Assembly: GCA_036897485.1 (NCBI GenBank)
Contig: JAYMTF010001292.1
Span: forward strand, 1 to 24,474
Source: Pelargonium nanum
Lineage: Eukaryota > Streptophyta > Magnoliopsida > Geraniales > Geraniaceae
DNA: 24,474 nt
Direction of reading: 5' to 3'
Position numbers and translations under genes: made by a program. This document shows positions 1 to 8,785 of this stretch, piece by piece; positions within the stretch are counted from its first letter, which is position 1, and each line of letters begins with the position of its first letter. The notes under the pieces are model-generated. The model worked only from the letters and a program-made list of their open reading frames with translations. It was not told the origin of the DNA and made no database searches.

Positions 1-43
1 ATAATGTAAGCTTTGTTCATCAATAAAATTATCAAGGGTTTAA

Positions 44-1050
44 GTCCCTTTTCACCAAGACCTTGAGGGCGATGCAGGCGAGTTCAAATGGTTCGTTTTG
101 GATCACGAGAACGAAGAGCTGATTGTTGCCCCGGAGTTGATGGATTCGTCTTCACCCAAATACCGCAAAGGCTCCACTACATTGGCTGTGGGCTCCAAGA
201 TCTTCCTCATCACAACTTCGGAGGAAGAAGAGTACGTCTGCGATTCCTTATATTCTGTAGATACAAGCTCTAAACCGCCGCAGTGGATCCAAGAGGAACC
301 AATCCCTCGTTGCCTAAACATTCCTCGTCCCGCTCACATTGACGACAAGATCTACATCATCAATCATCGTTGGGATCGATGGGAACATGATGTTTGGGCT
401 GATTTCTTCGATCTACGAACCAGGAAGTGGAGCACCGTCAAAATTCCGCCGTCGCTGCCTTACGAGGCTTCACCGGAGGGTGAAAATCGGGTTGTTATCT
501 GCTAAACCCTATTGTCGCCGATCCTCGCAATTCTCGGATTTTGAAGTGCTATAATCGATCGAAGCTGACCTACTATCATCCAGATTCGAATACAGTTAAT
601 CATTTCGATAACAATGAAGTGAAACGTTGGGGCAAATGTCAAGTGGTTGTGGGGAATGTTCTGATTTCTTCTGCTGGTGAGGTTGATAGTTTGGGTGATT
701 CTCTGTATGCTCATGATTTGGATAATGGTGCCCGGGCATTGCCGATCCGTTGGATGTACTCTCCCCTCTGCAAAAACAAAGGCCACTTTGGGTATACTTC
801 GGAATCGGAATGGGATGCTGTGCTTGATTTGGGCAATAGCGAGTTGTGCCTAGCTAGGGAGATGACGGCTTTTGAGAGGAATCGGTTAGAGTTTTATATT
901 GGAGGCTTGATAGTTAATGTGGATTCTTCTCGTGGAGAAGGAGTTTTCATAACTGTGACATCGGCTTTCTTAGTCCATATGAAAGAACCTAGGTACCGTT
1001 GCAGAGATTTCTTGTCCATAGTTCCTCGTGATCAGCATCCACCTGTGTAA
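44..1050 (+). pseudogene. Kelch/F-box-associated beta-propeller-like gene, 5'-partial, one frameshift
   Basis: Two overlapping reading frames make one protein-like sequence of about 335 residues. The first is open from 44 to 505 and contains runs such as DDKIYIINHRW and FFDLRTRKWSTVKIPPSLP, which look like kelch blades (a ...DxxIYxI... strand followed by xDxxTxxW). The second is open from about 484 to the TAA at 1048-1050 and continues with LTYYHPDSN, SLYAHDLDN and a C-terminal block rich in aromatic and acidic residues. Moving from the first frame to the second between about 490 and 503 gives continuous sense, so a single 1-bp deletion (or 2-bp insertion) separates the halves. No in-frame ATG occurs before 140, so the start is off the window or lost. 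Kelch proteins of this plant type often sit behind an F-box and act as substrate receptors of SCF ubiquitin ligases; no F-box is visible here. It may be a decayed copy or an intact gene with a sequencing error. Assignment to the kelch class is moderate. Confidence 0.6.
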
Positions 1051-1963
1051 GGTAATTACAATTTTCCCTTATTCCTTATATTATAGTCTCAATAATGCTA
1101 TAACATGATCTTGCTTTTACACACTAGCTAGCTAGGTAGGAAATATAACTACTACGGGTATTTTGGACACTTTAGCTTATTGGCGAGCAAGGGTGATAGT
1201 TTTGTCCGGTGAAACATAAAGGAGTTGGGGAGAATGATAACGAATGGTAGCACGAGATACAAAGATTGAAATATCGTAGCCAACCCAACTTTGTTTGATG
1301 AGGAATTGCTATTACTTCTATGCATAGTTAGTTGTGTTTAATTATCCCAATTTAATTCATTTTGCTTCTGCATTTTCAAATTTAACACTGTCCATTGTCA
1401 AGAGTTGAAAATTCTTTCATGTTTGATTTTCGAACTAAAACCTACGTAAATAATATGAAAATACAGTTTTTACTATAATTTCTGATAGTCCATGGTAATG
1501 TACTGTGTATAAGCAATACGGTGACTCGATGCTCAATTTCTGTCTTCGACTTCGTGGTGCTGTGTTGTCAATGACAACTCGTCTTAGTACCATATGCTGC
1601 TGCAGGATAAGTCGATTTAGCAGTGGTGTGGTTTACAATGCCGTGTGTTCTATTCCTCAAATCCAATTTATTACTCCAATATAACAGATATATTGACCCG
1701 TTTTTATTAGTTAGTTTTTTACTGTACGTTTGATAAGAACGGGGCTCCGATTTGCATATTATATTTGTTCTGACTGCAATTTTTCCTGGTTAATCTTGTG
1801 CTTGAGCTGTGTATGTTGCAGAAACTATTTTCTATCTTTATTTGCATTCTGAAAATTTTTCTGGTATGTAGTTTTTACCATCATAATGTTTAATGATGCT
1901 CACTGTATTTCTATGATCCTTTTTGTTGCTGTTCCTTGTTGGACTTCTGGCGGATGCCCACCC
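1051..1963. other. Intergenic, no gene seen
   Basis: AT-rich sequence downstream of the kelch-like gene. It should contain that gene's 3'UTR if it is transcribed. A short run of CTAG repeats occurs near 1125-1137. I see no reading frame with protein-like composition and no clear repeat structure. Confidence 0.5.
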
Positions 1964-2175
1964 GGTTAACATTTCATTCTTTATCCCTGCGGACGCGTGG
2001 TATGTAAAACTCAAGGGATACTAACCAACTTATTGTAGGGATAGTATTAGTAAATCATATACGATTTTTTTTTTTTTTTGAAATAATGCATGACTGACTT
2101 CTTAAGATAAGAAAGATGCCGCCTATTTCAGCCTTTCAGGACAAAAATGTTAATGCGACACTTATTTTAGGACAA
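1964..2175. mobile_element. Degenerate Stowaway-family MITE fragment
   Basis: This segment aligns by eye with the interior and 3' end of the complete element at 6873-7116. Shared blocks in the same order include GGTTAA, GGAC.TGTG, AACTC..GG.ATACTAAC, TTATTRTAGG and CACT.ATTTTA.GAC. The 5' terminal inverted repeat (CTCCCTTGTCCC in the other copy) is not recognisable, so the copy is truncated or very diverged. It also contains a run of T at about 2066-2080. Confidence 0.5.
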
Positions 2176-2336
2176 GGAAACAAAAAACAAATATAGCAAA
2201 CCATTTTTTGTTTTGATTTACTACCTCGAACCATTTTTCTTCCATTTCTAATGGTTATCTTTATTTTGTATTCATTTATGGACAATGGTTATATGTCTCA
2301 CTTCATTTTGGTCTCATTGATCAAGAATGATTGCTA

Positions 2337-2351
2337 AAGTTATGTAATGAC
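2337..2351. repeat. SINE target-site duplication, left copy
   Basis: AAGTTATGTAATGAC directly left of the SINE, identical to 2571-2585. Confidence 0.88.
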
Positions 2352-2570
2352 ACTCAAGGGTAGTGACGCAGTTGGCAACACAGGCTGTGTGAGTGAGAAC
2401 AGCGCTTGCGTTCGATCCCCGCCCAACACACCTATGGAGAGAAGTGAAGGCTTTAACTGTGAACAAACCTCGAATGGGGATTAGTCTGTGTGTGGTAAAA
2501 CGGTTTAAAGGTGCCAACTGCGAGTGTGCAGGCCAGCTCATGAACCCCATGGTATAAACCGAAAAAAAAA
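2352..2570 (+). mobile_element. tRNA-derived SINE
   Basis: The element has a tRNA-like head with an A-box-like block at 2361-2375 (TAGTGACGCAGTTGG) and a B-box-like block at 2409-2418 (CGTTCGATCC). A tRNA-unrelated body of about 140 bp follows, then a 3' A-run at 2562-2570. It is bounded by a perfect 15-bp direct repeat, AAGTTATGTAATGAC, at 2337-2351 and 2571-2585, as expected for target-site duplication by LINE-type machinery. These internal promoter blocks are those used by RNA polymerase III. The identical duplication suggests fairly recent insertion. No family name is assigned. Confidence 0.88.
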
Positions 2571-2585
2571 AAGTTATGTAATGAC
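2571..2585. repeat. SINE target-site duplication, right copy
   Basis: AAGTTATGTAATGAC directly after the A-tail, identical to 2337-2351. The A-tail makes the exact left edge ambiguous by one base. Confidence 0.88.
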
Positions 2586-2634
2586 CGTTCTTTTTGGTTT
2601 CATTGATAAAGAATGATTACTAAAGTCATATATG

Positions 2635-3729
2635 TTTGGATTTGGTTTAATATTTTAGTTAAATATACTTGGGAGAAATGATTTTATTTTCATGATAGAC
2701 ATTTTTTAACGTGCTGGTGCTGTAAGAAGTTCAAAATATTCAAATTAATATTAATTTCATTAAGAATGCGTATTATAAACTCTTGATAGGAACATATATG
2801 GCATAGAATCATATATTCTTACAAGAGCAAACAAATTCATATATCTCATATGTTCAAAAGAATGTCTAACCGTCGTGTAGTTAGTCAAAATGTTGATAGA
2901 TAATGCGTAATAATATGACTAACCATTATTCTCTTCATAAGCATCTGAAAAGCAATTGAAATAAAATAAAATGAAAAATATTCCTCCAATTGAAATAAAT
3001 ACACTATCACACATACTAGCATATGGTAAAAATTGAAATGATAAATCACCTTCTTCAAAATAATAGAAGACAAGACCAAACATAGGAGAAACAAACAAGT
3101 GGGGTCAATTGTGAAGATAATAAATAATAATGACGGTAAGAACGAAACAAATCATATTAAATCTAACAAATATATGGTATTTATATTATATGATTACTTT
3201 AGGCATCATAGGGTTTTAGATAAGAGAATACTTATTTTGCAACATCATCATAATGGAGGTTGATGTTCTTAGAAACTACTATTAAGAATCTTTATGGGAC
3301 ATTGATTATTTTCCTATTGAGATAAATGTAAACTATGAGCTTTTTACTTCAAGTTGTTTGGTTAAGGCATAAGGATTTCCTGAGATAGTAAATAACAGTT
3401 GAGATTGTAATGAAAGGGGTTTGAGTTCCCACAAAGATGTTTGTGTGTGCTATTAAGGAAAAGAATTATACAGTGTTCTAGGATTTTTTGAGAGAGATGA
3501 ATTTTAAGCTACAACTGTGTTGATCTAAGTTACTTTAAGAAGGAAGTACTACACAATGTTAAATCAAAGAATGTACTTAATGAGGATTTTTTATTTTATT
3601 TTTTTATAGACAAGCGGTACTTCATTAAATAATTTCAGAAGAAAAAATAAAATATAAAAAATGAGCAATAAATAATTTCATTTTTTAATGAAAATGAAAA
3701 GATACATTATTAAAATGACTTGGAAAATG
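2635..3729. other. AT-rich intergenic, no gene seen
   Basis: Very AT-rich sequence with many short stop-bounded frames and no protein-like composition. A stretch at about 3580-3700 consists largely of A and T runs. I see no inverted repeats, RNA genes or coding signals. Confidence 0.5.
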
Positions 3730-4400
3730 ACCAAAATTGAGGATTTTATGAAAGTTGGATTGGGGATTGTGAGATGTTGCCTTGGGGAGAGGACAGGTCA
3801 GCAATTGAATGGGTGGCCTCATGTGGGAAATTGGTGAACTGCACGCGTGAACAGTCGCACGAGGAGTCGCCAACCTTTGAGCTCCCTAGGTGGTTTTGGT
3901 TGTCGGATTCAGCAAAGTGGGTCTCACCGCCGGTTTGCTTTTTGTCTGATTCAATTGAGACATGGGAGGGGGGAACAGATGATGTTGTAAAATCGTTGGA
4001 CGGTTGGGAGAGCTGCAAATTGTTGATGAAAACGTTGGGATGCCGAGTGAGCTCGGTGTGGTAGCCGGTAGTGCTTTAGCTATTGTCGGTGGAGAGAGAC
4101 GAGCTCTGGTGAAGCTTTGGACAGAGCTTCAATGAAAACGTCGGAAAAGGGCAAAATTAGAGCATGACTTAAATGTTGATGAAGAAAGCTTGACAATAAA
4201 GAACTGATGGACGCCCGGGGAGGATGACAAAGTCCGGTGAGGTCATTGTGTCAACGTGATGACCTTGCGTTAATAGAGAAGCTTGAACTAATTGGAACAA
4301 ACACCAACAAAACCGGAGATACCCCCGGTATGGATGTCGCCGGAGATGATATGGCGGTGAGAAAACCAAAGTAAAAAAAACTGGATTTTGCAGCCGGAGT
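3730..4400. other. GC-richer block of unknown origin
   Basis: Base composition rises clearly above the flanks here, with CCGG, GCCGG and ACGTCGG clusters at 4050-4370. Frames of about 90 codons are open on both strands at 3746-4064, and neither shows a motif I recognise. On the minus strand the sequence is pyrimidine-rich with Ser/Pro/Thr-rich frames, as in 5' leaders or the starts of decayed genes or retroelements. I cannot assign a function. Confidence 0.3.
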
Positions 4401-4741
4401 TGAAATAGCATAACCAATAATTTGGTGAAATAGTATAATTACAAGTGTATAACCAAAGTCAAAAGAAGACCAAAATCAAAAGAAACTGGATTTTACAAGT
4501 GTAGAAGCAAATAAATAATTTGTTGAAATAGTATAACCAATAATTTTTTCATACTACAACCATTATCGAGGAGAAATCACATTACAACTCTAAAGAAAAG
4601 AAAAGAAAAGAAGAGCGGTGTTATGACGTAGATAAATTAAAAGAATTCTATTCTTAAGAATTTCGAAAAGATTTAGAAATACGTAGAAAGTAATCATTTT
4701 TATATAATAAAAAAAGAAGTAAAACTCAACTTGAACTTCCG

Positions 4742-5073
4742 TAGATGACCCAATTTGATTCCTAAACATTTCTCTTAAAACTTAAAATAGTCCATAATCT
4801 CACATATCAACTCAAAATGTCCTTTGTTGTTAGCTTCTCTGTTAAGTGATCTGGCGTAGAATTTCATATATTTTAAATACTTATTATTTTTAAATTATTT
4901 TGAAGACGCGGCGGTCCGACTGCATTAAATGACTCAAGCAAAATAATTGAAAATTCACGTCAAACCACTTAACGGAGAAACTAACAAAATTTACGCATAC
5001 ACCATTTTGAGTCAATATTTGAAAGCTCATGAACTATTTTAGATTAAAAAAGTTTAAAAACCAAATTGGATCT
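4742..5073. mobile_element. Fold-back (long-TIR) MITE
   Basis: The left arm at about 4742-4866 is matched by the reverse complement of about 4950-5073. Blocks shared in order are TAGAT, CCAATTTG.TTC.TAAAC, AAAATAGT.CAT, TCAACTCAAAATG (TTGACTCAAAATG in the other arm), TTAG.TTCTC.GTTAAGTG and GCGTAGAATTT (GACGTGAATTT). The arms are about 125 bp with many mismatches and enclose a spacer of about 85 bp. Long TIRs with little interior fit non-autonomous Mutator-like or fold-back elements. No target-site duplication could be settled. Confidence 0.65.
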
Positions 5074-6553
5074 ATATATGAATTATATCCTTTACATTAA
5101 AGGAAGCCTGAAATAAGCCTTCGAGAAAATAGGCTCTAAGAAGATCCATAAAAAAACATACCTTTCAGAAACATCATTCTTATAACCTAATATAGTGAAA
5201 TGTAAAGCACTAGGGATAATATAATGACTACAATAAACAACAAATAAAATGAAAACTTGAGTTACCCTCTAATCAATTCACAGCTTGATAATGAATGCAC
5301 CAAACATGATTCCAATAACATAACAGAGAAAAGCATAAATAGAGTTAGTTTCCCACCATTTTCATATTATTTACCAACTAAATTTCCCACATCTCACAAC
5401 AAACTATAACATTCAAAAGAAATCTCAAGATATATGCCTTTGTCCCACCAATTCACTGAAAGATTTAAAACTGGAAGGCCAAAGACATTCATTTGACTGT
5501 TGTACCTTTCTTGCACATTCCTCATTCACAAAGATATGACCAAATCAACCAACACCTCCTTCACCAAAATATATACTATCATCAGACTCTTCAATATCAT
5601 TTATCTTTTCAGAAATCAATATCAACAGAAGCTATAATCCATAAGGTGTTGAATAAGATTCAAAATCGATATGCATAAGTGGAAACCTAGGGAAAGCTAA
5701 CCGAATTCCTTCAACTATTCCACAAAAGTCTTAATAGAAAGTAGAAAGGAAAGAACTGAGTGAGGAACCTTAAGATGCAAGGGTAACCTCTCATCCTCAA
5801 GTTCCTCAAGTATCCTGTAAACTCTCCCTTATTAATGTAAGTTGAGAAAATAAAATAAAATAAAGGTATGTTTGATACGGGACCATTCACAGCTCCTAGC
5901 AGTGATCGAAAAAAATATCATACTTCAAAATACAAAGGAGCCTCTCTTTATATAAATTATATTAAATAGGGATCAAACAAATATAGTAAACACTAAAACT
6001 AAAAATTAGTAAATAATTTTCCTACATATAGAAAGGAACAGGAAACCATCTGCATAAAAATCGCAGTCTCAGTCTCAGTCTACATTTCTAAACTAAAAAT
6101 TAGAATCCAATTGCTACCAAGATTGTACCGTTAGAAAAACTGTGACAAACGTCCAATTACTTGTCCTGAAAGGATTTTACCAAATCTAATATTTCCAAGG
6201 ACTACACTTCCAGTCATTTACCATCCTAAGAATAAGAACTCAAAACAGCCAAAGTTTTAGGACCGACTGTTTTTGCCTACTGATGACGCCCAAGAGTTGC
6301 ATAGTTGCATTGCAACGTACAAACAAAATGACATTCTTCTTTCACTTTGTACAATCACAATAGTACAAGGTACCATCTCATGAGTCTTGTGAACTTCATC
6401 AATTTCCCCAATAGAGAAAACTTAAAATGTGAATGAAATAAACAGCTCGAGATGCAACCATCCAAAAAAAATAAAGGGTTGCAGCTTCAATAGTTGCCAC
6501 TAAAGATTGTTACTTGTACAGTAAGTTCAGCAACAAAATAAAGCTCAGCTTAC
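5074..6553. other. Non-coding stretch with minus-strand exon-like signals
   Basis: No long coding frame is present. Minus-strand splice-like signals occur at 5769-5814 and an acceptor-like TTTATGCAG lies at 6050-6058. The stretch may contain distal 3'UTR sequence of the CFM3 gene, a separate non-coding transcript, or relics. See the two exon-like entries. Confidence 0.3.
5769..5814 (-). other. Exon-like 46-bp segment
   Basis: On the minus strand it is preceded by an acceptor-like GAGTTTACAG and followed by a donor-like GTTCCT. One frame reads ILEELEDERLPLHLK, which is unusually protein-like for this non-coding area. No adjoining coding exon was found on either side, so it is either a relic exon or chance. 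Confidence 0.2.
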
Positions 6554-6759
6554 CAAACCTGGAAGAATCATTGGCCGCCAACATCACTGACGTACAAGTT
6601 GAAGGATTATATGCAACAATACAGCTGAAAAAGTGCAACCATCCATTTCTGATACCCTGGCCAAGCTCATGCAGCAAACTAAAATAAGGAAAATTCCCAC
6701 CCCATCACCGTGCATAAATCACAGAGCTGATTGGCAAGACATCCATATGATCAACAAAC
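6554..6759 (-). other. Candidate distal 3'UTR exon of the CFM3 gene
   Basis: On the minus strand this 206-bp segment follows an acceptor-like TTAAACAG (6760-6767) and ends at a donor-like GTAAGC (6548-6553). It is less AT-rich than its flanks and has no long frame. A donor-like CAG|GTAATG at 8703-8708, 80 bp past the CFM3 stop codon, could splice to it and give a spliced 3'UTR. This is inference from splice signals only. Confidence 0.3.
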
Positions 6760-6872
6760 CTGTTTAAGAAAAAATTTAAAAAGCCAGTTTTAGACCAATA
6801 TGCATGCAATTCACTTTGTCCGAGTTAAATGTATCACATAATACAACATTCTTCTTTTTCTTTTTATACATA

Positions 6873-7116
6873 CTCCCTTGTCCCAAAATGAATGTCTTTG
6901 TTCTTTTAGAGAAAAATTAAGAAAAAGTTGGTTAATGCTATATATTCTCTTATATCGCCATGGACATGTGTTGTAATAAACTCCAGGAATACTAACTTAT
7001 TATAGGAACACTACTGATAATTCATATGTAACAAAAATTTTAAAAAGGAAAAAAGAACACTCATTTTGGAACAACAATGCAAGCCAAATAGAACACTCAT
7101 TTTAAGACGGATGGAG
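6873..7116. mobile_element. Stowaway-like (Tc1/mariner) MITE
   Basis: The element starts CTCCCTTGTCCCAAAATGAA and ends with its imperfect inverse, CATTTTAAGACGGATGGAG. It is flanked by TA at 6871-6872 and 7117-7118. The 244-bp size, the CTCCCTCCGTCCC-type terminus and the TA target duplication are the hallmarks of plant Stowaway MITEs, which are moved in trans by mariner-like transposases. It has no coding capacity. A diverged relative lies at 1964-2175. Confidence 0.85.
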
Positions 7117-7118
7117 TA

Positions 7119-8199
7119 TTTTAATTTAGCATAAAAGAGTATTGGCTTTGAGACATACACTATGATCCACTAGACATGTAAGTCAGAACCTAGAATTTAA
7201 TCGGTTTAATCAACGCAATGATATACAAAACATAGAGAACCAACTCAACTAAATAATTTTTTACTAACATGCGCCTTCACGTGCAAGCATGTTCTCGCTT
7301 TGCTTGTTGTCCATGCATAAATCTTCTACCTTGGTGCAAGAATATTAGCATTAATTATATCAAAATTTTCCAAGCCGACTTTTCCTTTCACATTGCCTCA
7401 TAAATTACTAACTTCATCTGAGAAATTCAAATTTTTTATTTGTAGTAGAGTATCTACGGTCGGATTTGGCAGGAGGGCATCAGCTTCAAGCAGAGCCGTT
7501 GAATTTGGCTTTGATATTTTTTAGATTATGGGATTGATTTGCTATTACGAGTTTCACATTAGTTCTATACTTCTATTAGTTAGGGTTTTCATTTTTTTTT
7601 TCACGAATTTGTATTGAGAGAATGATTTGTGTTATAATGTTAGTTTTCTTGATGAAAAATTAGTTGATGTACTTTGTTTTGCACTTTCTTTTTTTCTTGC
7701 AACAACAAATTTCATATTTGTGTTGATTTTAAAAAAATTTGAAAGATAAATTCCAGTTATTTAGATTTTTTTTCAGTAAACATAATATGATTGCTTACAG
7801 TACTTCTACTCCTCTGCTTCAATATAATTGCTCCAATGCTTTGAATCTCCCCATATTCTTAAATTTAATTATTTTTCAAGAAATTGCAATAGTAGAAGTG
7901 TCATTAAAATATTGTCAAAGGGCATTTGTTGAAAATTTGAAGTGTTAGGGACAATGGTGATTTCACATTTAGAGAGAACGATGTTACTAACAAAAAATGG
8001 GGCAGAAAGTTCATATTGGTTGATTGTCGTGAAGTATTAATAAAAGAATTTTTGTGTTTGTAGGGAACCATAGGATTATGTGTAATTATGTCCGAAAAAA
8101 GTAAAAAAATTGCAATTGATGATTCAAAATAATTTATAATTTGGTTGACCACTGACACGTGCATTATTACACACACACATATATAGTGTTTTATCTCCT
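7119..8199. other. AT-rich intergenic, no gene seen
   Basis: No protein-like frame is visible. A small less AT-rich patch lies at 7450-7510. A short CA run occurs at 8170-8179. If the CFM3 3'UTR is spliced to 6759, this stretch is intronic. Confidence 0.4.
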
Positions 8200-8420
8200 C
8201 ATTTACCTTATATTTGTCTCAGGTTTACGTGTTTTAGTTTATTTTATCTTTCTTTATCAAATTTGATGTGTTTTATAGTGTTCTAGTGTTTATTAGGCTT
8301 TTTCTAGCAAGGCAAATCGGAGCATTCGGGAGAAGTTGGGAAGAGATTCAAGACAAAGGCATGGACGATGCCCCGTGTCCAGAAGACACAGGGCTGTGTC
8401 GCACGATATCGACCAAGGTT
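8200..8420. mobile_element. Possible LTR-retroelement fragment
   Basis: The CACGGGG/ACACAGGG wording with a near-perfect stem at 8370-8379 and 8385-8394 (GCCCCGTGTC / GACACAGGGC, one mismatch) recalls the ACACGG-rich LTR and leader regions of plant Ty3/Gypsy (Tat/Athila-like) elements. No LTR pair, primer-binding site or coding domain is present. Low confidence. Confidence 0.25.
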
Positions 8421-8702
8421 TTACCCTAATTTGTACCAAAAAATTTACTGATTTCACCTTAAAAAATTTACTCTTACGCCAGCGGTAAATTCTAGTGCAC
8501 ATGCACTGGTTCACATTTAATGTATGTGTTCATCCATCTCAATACCTACATTTAAAGGATTTGAATCTCTAGATCCAATGCGTGGACAAGAAGATAAAAA
8601 GAAATAGTTTGTGGAAGTTGACTTGGTCAAAAAGTTGCATCATCAACCTAACAATAGGTAGGTATAAAATTTTCAAACTTCATTGAAAAGCAAAACCACA
8701 TT

Positions 8703-8708
8703 ACCTGA
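8703..8708 (-). other. Candidate 3'UTR splice donor
   Basis: On the minus strand CACTTCAG|GTAATG follows the CFM3 stop codon by 80 bp. No AATAAA was noticed between the stop and about 8500, which would fit continued splicing. Confidence 0.3.
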
Positions 8709-8785
8709 AGTGGATATATGCAATGAGAGAAATGTAGTCAAGTCACTCCAAAATTCTTCAAAGCAAGTTTTTCAGCCTCTTTTCC

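Larger units (their letters stand above)
2306..2634. repeat. Old ~45-bp tandem duplication split by the SINE
   Basis: About 44 bp at 2306-2349 (TTTTGGTCTCATTGATCAAG and onward) recurs at 2592-2634 with about eight differences (TTTTGGTTTCATTGATAAAG and onward). Removing the SINE and one target copy leaves the two units almost adjacent, so a diverged tandem duplication predates the SINE, which landed at the end of the first unit. Confidence 0.65.

Noticed and set aside
2314-2550. Minus-strand 78-codon frame
   Set aside because: It lies within and around the SINE body and is explained by the element.
3746-4064. Possible small genes on both strands (about 90 codons each)
   Set aside because: No family motif, splice context or start context supports either. 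Two overlapping antisense frames in a GC-richer block are expected by chance.
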